A DNA stretch of 48,789 nucleotides from Candidatus Latescibacterota bacterium (GCA_021295655.1 JAGWBX010000044.1:33909-82697), one strand, 5' to 3'. Shown: positions 28,700 through 36,858, counted from the first letter of the stretch. Numbers and translations are program-made. Notes: generated by a model from the letters alone, not told the origin.

Positions 28700-28730
28700 G
28701 CGCCGGGGGCGGGTTTTTAGCCCCCGGCGC
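28700..28730 (+). terminator. Strong hairpin after the lipoprotein gene
   Basis: GCGCCGGGGGC (28700-28710) and its perfect complement GCCCCCGGCGC (28720-28730) with a 9-nt loop, 41 bp after the lipoprotein stop. There is no T tract, so intrinsic termination may be weak. Confidence 0.6.
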
Positions 28731-28902
28731 GTTAGGTTCAGGGTTAGCACGCGAAAGCATAATGGCTCGCTGGCGCATCTGGTCGCTGTTTTTTCGCACT
28801 GAGGCATTGGCCGGTGTATATAAGTTTTTTGTTACTTATCGTCGACGCATGACGTGGTAGTCGACCCGGTTTCCATCATTATACGAGAAGGGCGGATTTG
28901 GG

Positions 28903-29184
28903 CTAAGATTCCTCGCCACGCTTCAATATCAGTGTCATGGAAACCAGGGCAGCGACAAAGATCACAAGGCTGGCAAGAGCAATGCCTATTAGCAATGATC
29001 CGTGGGCCTTCAGCGATGGCACATATGTGGAAAAAACTCATGCCAGAATGACGATGACGAAGACCCACGACACGATCCTCAGTCGATGTACGGTCTCCGG
29101 CAGGTTTCGTCTGAAAAGAGCGGAAACGCCGTCTCCGACGATACTCGATACCGTCTCCGCTACAAGGTCAAAAAGAAGACTCAC
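28903..29184 (-). pseudogene. Small membrane protein with an in-frame TGA
   Basis: From GTG 29184 (AGGG about 9 nt upstream) one continuous frame encodes VSLLFDLVAETVSSIVGDGV, LRIVSWVFVIVILA, then TGA at 29038-29040, then VFSTYVPSLKAHGSLLIGIA, LASLVIFVAALVSMTLILKR and GEES-stop at 28903. Read through, it is a 93-codon protein with two hydrophobic segments in hairpin layout. The TGA falls where Trp would suit, so a TGG-to-TGA mutation is likely. No family recognised. Confidence 0.55.
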
Positions 29185-29738
29185 AATTCATGCCCTGAGA
29201 GTGTTGTTGAGAATCGCCAGAATTGAACATGGAATGCCCTTCTGGGCCTGGCCGGAGCCAACCTGACATCTGATAGCCCCGCTCAGCGGACGATCTCGTT
29301 GCCAGCGCTATGCCGCATCTATGTCCCAGGAGGCTGTATCGACAGGAATACCCTATAGCTACAGGATGTCGTAAATGGGCTGGCCGGGAGAAACGGCCAT
29401 GTTGTCGTCGTTATGGCAATCGACGCTGTTAGGGTATACATGACGAGGTTGTCGCATCGTGAAATTCCTGGAAACAATCACTCCAGCGATGTCATTCGTA
29501 AAAGTCGTGTCCCGATAAGACTTGCAATCGCGTTACTGCCATCGAGAAATCCATCAACTGGTCCAGCCGGCGTCGAACTACTGTAAGATTTCGGTTTGTC
29601 TCCCGCGCTGTATCCACTACGTGCTGACCGCATGGCAAGATAATTCTCTATATCCAGGATGTCAACGCTCGCGCAATCGAACTGCCGTCCATGTACATTA
29701 TCGAAACTTTGGTTCAGGTTGATTACGCGAGGAGAGCC
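29185..29738. other. Gene-free stretch with a candidate minus-strand promoter
   Basis: No supported gene. On the minus strand, TTGACA (29660-29665), 17-bp spacer and TATCTT (29637-29642) form a fair promoter, with transcription toward the small membrane gene. A short minus-strand ORF near 29460-29362 (MRQPRHVYPNSVDCHNDDNM...) has several Asn/Asp/His codons, but no terminator with a T tract follows, so I do not call it an attenuator. Confidence 0.4.
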
Positions 29739-30850
29739 TTAAGGGTAGATTCTCTTTGGGCCGCGATAGACGTACGTGACTTCCCGCACGTTGTTGATTC
29801 CAAGCAGAATCATCAGCATTCGAGTGAGGCCAAAACCGAAGCCGCCGTGGGGCGGACATCCGTATTCAAAAAAGTCCAGATAGAACTTGATGGGTCCCAA
29901 TTGGAGACCCTTTTCTTCTGCTTGGGCAGCCAGGATATCGGGACGGTGTTCTCGCTGAGCGCCGGTGGTGAGTTCCAAGCCATTCCATAACAGGTCGAAG
30001 CTCTTCGTGACGGTGGGTCTATCCGGGTACCGCATGTGATAAAACGGGCGGACGGAAACGGGATAGTCGGTAAGGAAGACGAATTCGTGGCCGAAGGTTT
30101 CCAGGATGTATTTGCCGAGCAGGCGCTCTCCCTGCGGGCAAAGGTCGCCCTGTTTTTGGGGCGGGGATGTGTAGCCGATTTGCGCCAGCCGTACGACCGC
30201 TTCTTCCATGGCGATGCGTGGAAAAGGACGTTCAGGTACGCGAACCTTAGTGCCGAAGTGTTCGGCGATTGCTTCACGGTGTGATTCTTGCACGGTGGTC
30301 AGGACGTGCAAAGCCACCGTTCTTCAAAGTCCATCAGGTCTGCGTGCGATTCGATCCAGGCAAGTTCCACGTCCACGCTGGTGAATTCGGTATCGTGGCG
30401 CGAGGTGAACGATGGATTCGCCCTGAAGACCGGGCCAATTTCGAAGACGTTGTCGAAGCCGGCCGCCATGGCCATCTGCTTGTAGAACTGAGGTGACTGT
30501 GCAAGGTAGGCAATCGTGTCGAAGTACGGTAATTTGAATAACTCGGCGCCGGATTCGCTTGCGCTTCCCATGATCTTTGGGGTATGGATTTCGATGCCGC
30601 CGAGACGGACGTCTGGGTTTCGCTCGACGCTGCCGGTGTGTCGGACCGGGGATTCTCGGGTGAGGGTGGAGACCATTCTTGCCAGGCCGGGGCTCTGCTG
30701 TTTCTAGAGGGCGGCCTGGACCATGCCGCTGGGATTGCGCAGAATGATGAACTGTATTTGTTTCTGATCGCGAATGGCATGTATCCATCCGCAGAGTGTG
30801 ACGGTACGTCCGATGTGATGTCTGAGTCGGGGTATGGAAATGTCTCTCAT
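29739..30850 (-). pseudogene. aspS: Archaeal-type (AspS2-like) aspartyl/asparaginyl-tRNA synthetase with TAG and frameshift
   Basis: From ATG 30850 (AGGTG about 9 nt upstream) the frame gives MRDISIPRLRHHIGRTVTLC, GWIHAIRDQKQIQFIILRNP, then AAL, a TAG at codon 49 (30706-30704), then KQQSPGLARMVSTLTRES. Related enzymes have a Glu or similar there. Coding continues through the class II catalytic domain (FEIGPVFRANPSFTSRHDTE, motif 2) to LMDFEERW, where the frame breaks (near 30319-30314); one more base restores VALHVLTTVQESHREAI and continues to LELTTGAQREHR, YGCPPHGGFGFGLTRM (motif 3) and the stop at 29739. The motif set is aspartyl-type and archaeal-like. Non-discriminating relatives also charge tRNA-Asn. 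Two independent lesions make it a probable pseudogene. Confidence 0.8.
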
Positions 30851-30894
30851 GTGATAGTGCACCTATATAAAAGAGGTCTGAGTTTTCGGGCATG

Positions 30895-30930
30895 AAAAAC
30901 CTGCCGCTGGTGTGCGACCAACGGCGGGTT
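30895..30930 (-). terminator. Attenuator terminator upstream of aspS
   Basis: Minus strand arms AACCCGCCGTTGGT (30930-30917) and ACCAGCGGCAGGTT (30911-30898) form a 14-bp stem with one mismatch and one G-U, a 5-nt loop, and a short T run (ending 30895). The segment CCCGCCGTTGG of its 5' arm (30928-30918) is exactly complementary to CCAACGGCGGG at 30979-30969 in the leader, so the two pairings exclude each other. Confidence 0.7.
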
Positions 30931-30948
30931 GTGTTTCAGGGTGATTTC

Positions 30949-31089
30949 TCAGCCATCTATCGGCCCGGCCCGCCGTTGGATAGGGCCATGGTGGTTATTA
31001 TTGTGGTCAGGATTGACGACCGGGCATACGGCTGGCGCGAAAGATTTCGGCGGGGTTGTGATGCGGAAGATAGAACAGGCCATGGTCAT
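30949..31089 (-). CDS. Leader peptide of aspS, Asn/His-codon rich (attenuator)
   Basis: 46 codons from ATG 31089 with AGGAG 9 nt upstream. After a neutral start (MTMACSIFRITTPPKSFAPA), residues 26-34 read NPDHNNNHH (codons AAT CCT GAC CAC AAT AAT AAC CAC CAT). Residues 37-40 (IQRR) encode the antiterminator arm CCAACGGCGGG (30979-30969), and the TGA is at 30951-30949. A ribosome stalled at the Asn or His codons leaves this arm free to pair with the terminator 5' arm (antitermination); a ribosome reaching the stop covers it and the terminator forms. No separate promoter was found, so the leader is probably read from the valS transcript. Confidence 0.7.
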   Translation of the reverse strand: MTMACSIFRITTPPKSFAPAVCPVVNPDHNNNHHGPIQRRAGPIDG

Positions 31090-31211
31090 TGTTTTGGTCT
31101 CCTGGCTTCGCCGATCACCTATTGCCTCCGTGTACGAAATTGAGGAGTTGTCACGGGCGACACCAAAAAGATACTCCGTTCGACGCCACCTTGAGTGTCA
31201 GGCGCGCGCAC

Positions 31212-33698
31212 TCAGAACAATGCAGAACGCAGACATGGAACCGGAAGGCCTGACAACGCTTCGATGGCCGCCGTTACGATCTCGCCGTCCAAAATGACGT
31301 GGAGGCCAGGATTGAGCGGGTTGTTTAGCACGACGTCGAAATTTTGTGCACGCGTAATGCTGGTCAGGTCCGATTCGGCCTCCGTGAGGGATAATGAGAG
31401 TGCGTGATCCCTCACGGCAAGTAGCAGCCGATTTAAGGGTGTACCGAGTGAGAGGCTGGATTCGCTCTTGTAGCGGCGAACCGCAGTGGCGATCTCCACA
31501 AGGAGGTTTCCGGTAGTTTCGGCGCAATCGTCCAGCAGATGGGGGTTCTCGGTTGGCCAGGCCGAGGTGTGGATGGATTCCCCGTTCCTTGCGAACAACA
31601 AGGTATTGACCTCTTCGGTGACGTACGGCAGAAAGGGCGCAAAGAGGTGGATGCAGGTTCGCAGCACGTGATCGAGTGTATATTGCGCACCGCCGGTTCC
31701 GACCCCGGTGTCGCCATAAAGACGCCGTTTTGCCATTTCAAGGTAGTTGTCAGCCAGGTCTCGTAGGAAGAAGGATTCGGTTTCACTTCTGGCGAGAGCG
31801 TACTGGTAATTCCGGAAGAAGCCGGTTGTTCGATTGACAAGGCGTTGCGTCCGTGCCAGAATCCAGCGGTCGGCAAGGGTGAGGGGCGGTGGCTCGCCTG
31901 AAGTGCGATATCCTTGAAGGAACTGTTCGCTGAAGCGGGCGACGTTCCAGAGTTTGGTGACCAGTTTGGCGCCTGCCCGGATCTTTTCTTCGCTGATGAC
32001 CGTGTCTTTACCGAATCCGGTTCCGGCTGCCCAATAGCGCACGGCGTCAGCCGAATATTTCTCGATCATGGCCATTGGCGCTGCCGGTCCGCCGCCGCGG
32101 CTCTTGCTGATTTTTCCCGCGCCTGCAGGAGCCAGGCCCCAGCCGGAAATGCATATTTCCTTCCAGGGAATCCGTCCGTGATGGTGGTGAGACATCACAA
32201 TCGTGTAGAAAGCCCACGTCCGGATGATCTCGTGGGACTGTGGACGCATGGACATTGGAAAATCGCTTTGCTTGGGCTCACCTTCGGTTAACTGCCCCGC
32301 GGCGATCTGAGGACTGAGTGATGACGTAGCCCAGGTATCCATAACATCCGTATCTGCTACCCAGCAGACAGCGCCGCACGTACATTCGGAGGCTGGAGAT
32401 GTCTCAATCGGGTCTGCGGGCAGTTCATTTTCTGGCGCCATGGTGATGTTTTCGCAAGCCCCGCAATACCACACGGGAAACGGTATGCCAAAATAGCGCT
32501 GGCGGGAGATACACCAGTCCCAGTGCAGATTTTCGATCCATTCAACGTACCGGGCTTCCATGTGGGGCGGGTGCCAGGTGATTCTATCGCTGGCCTCAAG
32601 CCAGCGGTCTTTGAAGTCGAGGACTCTGATGAACCACTGCGGCGCAACGATATATTCCGTCGGAGTCTCGCAGCGTTCGTGGATCCTAATGGATTGAAGG
32701 GCGCGCCGTCGATCGACCATCAAGCCGTGCTCTTCAAGCACGCTGACAATCTGTCGTCTGGCATCGGGAACCGAGAGGCCTGTGAGCATGCCTGAATCCG
32801 CGGTCATCCGGCCCTTCCTGTCGATGACGGAGACCTGTGGCAGGTTGTGTGAACGCCACCAGGCCACGTCCGTCGCGTCCCCGAAGGTGCAACACATCAC
32901 GGCGCCTGTGCCTGTTTCGGGATCCGCCCCTGTATCCTGCAATACCGGAACCTGATTTCCATATAGCGGGACCGAGACATTGCAGCCGATGAATGACCTG
33001 TAGCGGTCGTCATCGGGATGGACAAAGACCGCCACGCAGGCCGAGAGAAGCTCCGGCCTTGTGGTTGCGATCGGAAGTGACGTTGCTCCCTGAAGGTGGA
33101 AGTCCACAGTGACGAATTCACTCTCTCGTTCAATTTCGTTCAGTTCGGCCTGTGCGATTGCGGTTCCGCATTCCGGGCACCAAATGGCGGGCGCTTCCTG
33201 GCGATAGGCCAGGTTTTTTTGGTACAGGTCTATAAACGACGCCTGGGCAAGACGCCGGGCGCCATCTTCTATTGTCCGGTAGGTGGATGACCAGTCGACG
33301 GAGAGACCCAGGCGGCGCCAGAGATTCTCGTAATCTCTTTCAATGGTTTCGCCAAGGCGCAAACACTGTTGGATAAATTTCTGTCTGCCGATTTGTGACG
33401 CGGTGGCTCTCAGTTGGCTTTCCACGAGGCGTTCGGTGGGAAGACCGTTGTCGTCGTACCCCATCGGGTAGAAGACGCGCCGACCGTTCATTCGCCAGAA
33501 GCGAGCCATGAAGTCGGCATGGCTGTAGGAATAGACGTGGCCCATGTGGAGTTTTCCGGACACTGTAGCGGGCGGCGTGTCGATGGCGTACAAGGGGCCT
33601 TCGGACTGCATCTCGAATTTGTAGGTGTTTGAAAGTTGCCAGCGCGCCTGAATACGGGGCTCTGTCTGCTGTGGGCGATAGCGTCTGGATAAGGCCAT
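31212..33698 (-). CDS. valS: Valyl-tRNA synthetase, archaeal-like
   Basis: 828 residues from ATG 33698, set by GGGAGA upstream. Class I motifs: SGKLHMGHVYSYSH (HIGH, H51-H54) and GAGKISKSRGG (KMSKS, near 530). FYPMGYDDNGLPTERLVE is diagnostic of valyl enzymes. The editing domain (IATTRPELLSACVAVFVHPD) and zinc-type cysteines (WCPECGT, WYCGAC, CTCG) are present. It attaches valine to tRNA-Val. No C-terminal coiled coil of the long bacterial ValRS type is evident; the form resembles the archaeal-type ValRS found in some bacteria. Its promoter and an attenuator-like leader lie upstream, and the aspS leader follows after 122 bp. Confidence 0.93.
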   Translation of the reverse strand: MALSRRYRPQQTEPRIQARWQLSNTYKFEMQSEGPLYAIDTPPATVSGKLHMGHVYSYSHADFMARFWRMNGRRVFYPMGYDDNGLPTERLVESQLRATASQIGRQKFIQQCLRLGETIERDYENLWRRLGLSVDWSSTYRTIEDGARRLAQASFIDLYQKNLAYRQEAPAIWCPECGTAIAQAELNEIERESEFVTVDFHLQGATSLPIATTRPELLSACVAVFVHPDDDRYRSFIGCNVSVPLYGNQVPVLQDTGADPETGTGAVMCCTFGDATDVAWWRSHNLPQVSVIDRKGRMTADSGMLTGLSVPDARRQIVSVLEEHGLMVDRRRALQSIRIHERCETPTEYIVAPQWFIRVLDFKDRWLEASDRITWHPPHMEARYVEWIENLHWDWCISRQRYFGIPFPVWYCGACENITMAPENELPADPIETSPASECTCGAVCWVADTDVMDTWATSSLSPQIAAGQLTEGEPKQSDFPMSMRPQSHEIIRTWAFYTIVMSHHHHGRIPWKEICISGWGLAPAGAGKISKSRGGGPAAPMAMIEKYSADAVRYWAAGTGFGKDTVISEEKIRAGAKLVTKLWNVARFSEQFLQGYRTSGEPPPLTLADRWILARTQRLVNRTTGFFRNYQYALARSETESFFLRDLADNYLEMAKRRLYGDTGVGTGGAQYTLDHVLRTCIHLFAPFLPYVTEEVNTLLFARNGESIHTSAWPTENPHLLDDCAETTGNLLVEIATAVRRYKSESSLSLGTPLNRLLLAVRDHALSLSLTEAESDLTSITRAQNFDVVLNNPLNPGLHVILDGEIVTAAIEALSGLPVPCLRSALF

Positions 33699-33760
33699 TC
33701 TGATTCTCCCGGGTGGAATTTTCCGTTCTATGAATCCGTCGGTTCCATACCGCGCAATCT

Positions 33761-33946
33761 TCAACAGTGGATGACGGTGAGTTCGAGGATTCTTGGGCAA
33801 CAGTACACATTCCGACTTCCTGTCTGCCGCAGCCTATCGTGGTGTACTCCTGCGGCGGCCGGAATATTGGCCTGTTTGCCCTCCCGGTGGTAATATTCGT
33901 AAGCCATCTGTACGGATTGCCGCAATATCCCTTCCTGCCTCAACAT
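33761..33946 (-). CDS. Possible small protein in the valS leader transcript
   Basis: 61 codons from ATG 33946 with AAGGA about 6 nt upstream, encoding MLRQEGILRQSVQMAYEYYH and ending LTVIHC. It lies between the leader terminator and valS, no family is recognised, and composition is unremarkable. Kept because of its good ribosome site; it may be only a leader ORF or chance. Confidence 0.3.
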   Translation of the reverse strand: MLRQEGILRQSVQMAYEYYHREGKQANIPAAAGVHHDRLRQTGSRNVYCCPRILELTVIHC

Positions 33947-33973
33947 CAGAATTCCTTGTAGTGTGAATACAAT

Positions 33974-34007
33974 AAAAAAATCCGCCATCGAGTGGACTCG
34001 ATGGCGG
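33974..34007 (-). terminator. Terminator/attenuator ahead of valS
   Basis: Minus strand CCGCCATCGAG (34007-33997) and CTCGATGGCGG (33992-33982) form a perfect 11-bp stem with a 4-nt loop, followed by seven Ts (33980-33974). It is a textbook intrinsic terminator, 276 bp before the valS start. The 5' arm's CCGCCA can pair with TGGCGG (34051-34046) in the preceding leader ORF. Confidence 0.85.
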
Positions 34008-34033
34008 GATAATGATTCTCTTCGTTTTCGCTG

Positions 34034-34159
34034 CTATACCATAAGCCGCCAAAGGGCCCTTTGATTATTGGCCGAATTGACATCGTTTACAGGGCGTACA
34101 GCGTCGTCTACACTTCGCGGCAGCGTGAAGTTCAAGAACCGGTGGCTGTTGACGTTCAT
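34034..34159 (-). CDS. Putative leader peptide of valS, Val/Asn-rich
   Basis: 41 codons from ATG 34159 (weak AGAG site), ending TAG 34036-34034, 27 bp before the terminator stem. The second half reads SVDDAVRPVNDVNSANNQRA then LWRLMV: five Val and four Asn in about 25 codons. TGG CGG (Trp-Arg, 34051-34046) encodes the segment complementary to the terminator 5' arm (6 bp). A longer reading from ATG 34189 would start about 6 nt from the predicted transcription start. Position, promoter and structure fit a leader peptide; which aminoacyl-tRNA it senses, Val or Asn, is unclear. Confidence 0.5.
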   Translation of the reverse strand: MNVNSHRFLNFTLPRSVDDAVRPVNDVNSANNQRALWRLMV

Positions 34160-34201
34160 AATATTCTCTGTGTTGTCGGTTTCCGGCATCGAATTCACAG
34201 T

Positions 34202-34230
34202 AATATAGAAGACCGTCCCGATGATGTCAA
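34202..34230 (-). promoter_or_regulatory. Promoter of the valS leader transcript
   Basis: Minus strand TTGACA (34225-34230), 17-bp spacer, TATATT (34202-34207): near-perfect sigma70. It lies immediately after the stop of the LTxxQ-repeat lipoprotein gene and drives the leader ORF, attenuator, valS and probably aspS. Confidence 0.85.
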
Positions 34231-34244
34231 GGCGATTCCGGATT

Positions 34245-35300
34245 CTACCGGCCCTTTCGACCCTGTCCATGCCCCTTCCCGCGGCGTTTTCGACCATCCG
34301 ACTTCATTTCGTCCAGCTTCTCCTTCTGTTCATCGGTAAGGACGGCGTTGAAGTCCTCTTCGAAATCCTCTTTCAACTCTCGCAATTGATCCCGGAGACC
34401 CGATCTGTCGCCTGACTCCTGAGCACCGTCGATCGCAGCCTTAACGTCGGCCTGGTAATCATCGTACAATTCATTAAGGTCCGTGATCTGTTGGTCGCTC
34501 AGGCCAAGGGAATCGGTCAATGCGGCGATGGAATTCCCCCACCCCTTGTCTTTCCTTCGCGCAATCGCATTGGCCTTGATTTCCTCAAGTCGGGTCTGTT
34601 GCTCGTCTGTGAGAACGTCGTTGAATTCGTCTTCGAATCCCAGCCTCAGTTCCTTCAACTTCGTCCGGAGTTCTGAGCGGTCGCCAGACTCCCGTGCGTC
34701 ATCCATCGCGGCTTTGACGTCGGCCCTGTAGTCTTCATACAATTCGTCGAGGTCCGCGACCTGATCGTCGCTCAGGCCCAGGGAGTCCGTCAGCGCCGCG
34801 ATGTAATTCTCCCATCCTCTGACCTTCCTTTGCGCGATCGCGTTGGCCTTGATTTCCTCGAGTCGGGTCTGTTGCTCGTCTGTGAGGACGTCGTTGAAGT
34901 CGGCTTCAAACGCCTGTCTCAATTCCTTCAGACTCTCCCTTAATCCCGTCCGGTCACCCGACGCTCCGGCGCTGTCGACAAGTGCGTCAACGTTGGCATG
35001 GTAGTCTTCATACAGCGCATTTAAATCCGAGACCTGATCGCCGCTCAGGCCCAGGGAGTCCGTCAGCGCCGCGACATATCGTTCCCATCCATCGCGGCGG
35101 CCATGGCCTGATTTGCTGTAACTGTCGCCATCAAGTTTGGCACTTATCTCATCCGTGGATGCCTTGGAGGCCTGAGATGCGCTCTCCAAGTCCCCGGACC
35201 CTGCCGGGGACTCGACGGGGATTTTGTTGCCGCATCCGAGGATCGTGAGGATCGTCAGGCCGGCAACGATGGGCGCTATGGCAAATCTGCGAAACGACAT
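34245..35300 (-). CDS. Lipoprotein with three tandem 91-residue Spy/CpxP-like LTxxQ repeats
   Basis: 351 residues. Lipobox LTILGC (C23), a short Ser/Ala/Gly linker, then three repeats starting at residues 75, 166 and 257, each reading AALTDSLGLS, a DxNxLYxDY helix, a GDRxxLRxxLKEL helix and FNDVLTDEQQTRLEEIKANA. The LTDEQ motif is that of Spy/CpxP-type periplasmic chaperones and metal-sensing proteins. The tail is basic (RKRRGKGHGQGRKGR). AGGTG precedes ATG 35300. It is the last gene of the sigma/anti-sigma/Spy operon and probably an envelope-stress or metal-binding effector. Confidence 0.85.
   Translation of the reverse strand: MSFRRFAIAPIVAGLTILTILGCGNKIPVESPAGSGDLESASQASKASTDEISAKLDGDSYSKSGHGRRDGWERYVAALTDSLGLSGDQVSDLNALYEDYHANVDALVDSAGASGDRTGLRESLKELRQAFEADFNDVLTDEQQTRLEEIKANAIAQRKVRGWENYIAALTDSLGLSDDQVADLDELYEDYRADVKAAMDDARESGDRSELRTKLKELRLGFEDEFNDVLTDEQQTRLEEIKANAIARRKDKGWGNSIAALTDSLGLSDQQITDLNELYDDYQADVKAAIDGAQESGDRSGLRDQLRELKEDFEEDFNAVLTDEQKEKLDEMKSDGRKRRGKGHGQGRKGR
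34293..35078 (-). repeat. Three tandem 273-bp coding repeats (LTxxQ units)
   Basis: Units at 35078-34806, 34805-34533 and 34532-about 34293, exactly 91 codons apart. Units 1 and 2 are the most alike, including near-identical DNA over LTDEQQTRLEEIKANAIA; unit 3 diverges at its end. Recent internal duplication is implied. Confidence 0.9.
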
Positions 35301-35333
35301 CTATATAACACCTTTCCTGCCCGGCTCGGTCCG

Positions 35334-35849
35334 TTAAATTGAAGACGGTTTTTCGACTCTGCTGTCCCGATCGGATTCTCCCATTCCCTGAAAGCCCTTT
35401 CCGTAGCCTCGTTTGCGCCACATCTTGCGGAATGCTCTTCCAGGACGATCCCTTCGCATTTCGCGAAGCTTGTTTCGCTGCTCCGGGGTCAGGACGCTGT
35501 TGACCTTGAGCCGGTGGTTGACCCTGCTCTCCAGAATCAGGGACCGTGCGTTGTTTACGGCGGCCACCCGCGCTTTGACTTCAGCAGGATCGGGGTTGTC
35601 CTGCCGCATGGCGGCGTGAAGGTCCAGCCTGGCCACCTTGAGGTCGGCACGCAACTGCGCCATCTTTTTACCCCGGTCCAGATTGAGGCTTTCCAACTTC
35701 GTCCGCTGTTCCGCTGAGAGTTCCAGGGCCGCCATTGGGGCCTTGCGGGATTTCCAGCCACGTTTGCCGCGATGGGCGTTCGAGGGCAGCGTCCACGCAA
35801 TGACGACAATGGGAATGAGGACTCCAGCGATGAGTACCAGTCGTTTCAT
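35334..35849 (-). CDS. Spy/CpxP-like periplasmic LTxxQ protein
   Basis: 171 residues. Signal peptide MKRLVLIAGVLIPIVVIAWT ending near PSNAHR, then a helical domain with ALELSAEQRTKLESLNLDRG and VNSVLTPEQRNKLREMRRDR, the two LTxxQ-type motifs, and a basic Gly-rich tail. Relatives (Spy, CpxP, ZraP, CnrX-type) bind unfolded protein or metals in the periplasm. AGGAG precedes ATG 35849. In the ECF sigma operon. Confidence 0.85.
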   Translation of the reverse strand: MKRLVLIAGVLIPIVVIAWTLPSNAHRGKRGWKSRKAPMAALELSAEQRTKLESLNLDRGKKMAQLRADLKVARLDLHAAMRQDNPDPAEVKARVAAVNNARSLILESRVNHRLKVNSVLTPEQRNKLREMRRDRPGRAFRKMWRKRGYGKGFQGMGESDRDSRVEKPSSI

Positions 35850-35994
35850 GGTTCTACTCCTTTCGGTTTACCCGGCTATCGGCCTTAGCAGCCCTTTGAG
35901 AGGGGCCCGCTGTTGCCCGGCGTCACGAGGATGTTCATCCGTGAAGCCTTCACAAATTGGACAGCGGGCTACATCATTGCGTTCCCGGCTGCGA

Positions 35995-36855
35995 TCAGAA
36001 ATCGAACGATCTTCCGCCGGGCCTGCGCCTGAACTGGCGTTCCCACCGCATACGACGCTCGATACCTGACGTGATTTCTTCGAATTTTCCGACCTGTTCT
36101 TCCCGGAGCAGGGTCTTGATTTCCGACCAGGTTTTTCCGATTAAGTACGCAAGTTGCTCGTCGCGGCTCTGAAAGAGCCGGCGAGTTGCCTCGCGGCCTT
36201 TTTTTCTGATTTGCTCCATTTTCGCTCGCTGCTCGCCGGAAAGATCCATATCCCATCCCCCATTGGACCGTTTCCTCTGTACTGGCGTGAGCAGGCTCAT
36301 TTGTTCGGTACGCGAGTCTTTATGCATCGCCTTCAGTTCTTCCCGTATTCCACGGCGCAGTTTTCTCATTTCTGCCCAATTTTCCTTGAGAATGCGTGAG
36401 ACTTCGGCCTGTTGGGCTTCACCGAGGTCCAGACGTCTTCTCAATTGCCGAAGGATAATGTTGGGGGATGCGGGGCTGGTTAACTCGTCGAATATTTCCT
36501 GCTGATCCGGTGTGAGAACGACGCGAATCCTGGCCCAGGCGCCGCGCCTCACCGTCTCGATCTTCGAACCGATATTCTTCCGAACCTCCACGATCAGCTC
36601 CCGGCTTTGATCCAGGATCTGATCGATTTCCGCCTTCTGCGCTTCGGTCAGGTCAAGATGCCGGGAATATCGCTTCAAAAGGCGCTCCGACGTTGCGCCC
36701 ATGCGGGGGGTGCGGCGGTGTTCCCGGGGCGCCTGCGTCTGCTTGTCGCCGCCGGCAGGAAGCCAGAGATGGTAGGTTGCACCCACTGTAATTCCGACGG
36801 CAAAAATGCCCACCGCCAGCAGAACGGCTTTGAGGCGGGTTGCGTTTTCGGACAT
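35995..36855 (-). CDS. Membrane-anchored Spy/CpxP-like protein with several LTxxQ motifs
   Basis: 286 residues. One N-terminal membrane anchor (residues 8-32, LKAVLLAVGIFAVGITVGAT), then a long helical region with repeated motifs: HLDLTEAQKAEIDQILDQSR, VVLTPDQQEIFDEL, LDLGEAQQAEVSRIL, SLLTPVQRKR and MDLSGEQRAKMEQI. Probably two or three Spy-like units. Starts 3 bp after the anti-sigma stop, with GAGGT overlapping that stop. Likely periplasmic stress or metal sensor that could signal to the anti-sigma factor; that is inference. Confidence 0.85.
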   Translation of the reverse strand: MSENATRLKAVLLAVGIFAVGITVGATYHLWLPAGGDKQTQAPREHRRTPRMGATSERLLKRYSRHLDLTEAQKAEIDQILDQSRELIVEVRKNIGSKIETVRRGAWARIRVVLTPDQQEIFDELTSPASPNIILRQLRRRLDLGEAQQAEVSRILKENWAEMRKLRRGIREELKAMHKDSRTEQMSLLTPVQRKRSNGGWDMDLSGEQRAKMEQIRKKGREATRRLFQSRDEQLAYLIGKTWSEIKTLLREEQVGKFEEITSGIERRMRWERQFRRRPGGRSFDF

Positions 36856-36858
36856 GGG

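Noticed and set aside
29362-29460. Asn/Asp/His-containing ORF between aspS and the small membrane gene
   Set aside because: No ribosome site of note, no T-tailed hairpin after it and no complementary arms were seen, so attenuation is not supported.
28903-30850. Stop-codon reassignment (TAG and TGA read as amino acids)
   Set aside because: TAG ends intact genes such as the anti-sigma factor (36859-36861) and TGA ends many others (for example sigma at 37296-37298, kinase at 20196-20198). The affected genes also have frameshifts or look decayed, so mutation is simpler.
30892-31143. Plus-strand frame opposite the aspS leader
   Set aside because: It lies antisense to a well-formed attenuator and leader ORF, and its translation shows no domain.
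33700-33760. Possible T-box sequence ahead of valS (GGTATGGAACCGACGG on the minus strand)
   Set aside because: It only loosely resembles the T-box core (GGGTGGNACCGCG), the variable base would not match a tRNA-Val discriminator, and no T-box stem I or terminator overlaps it.
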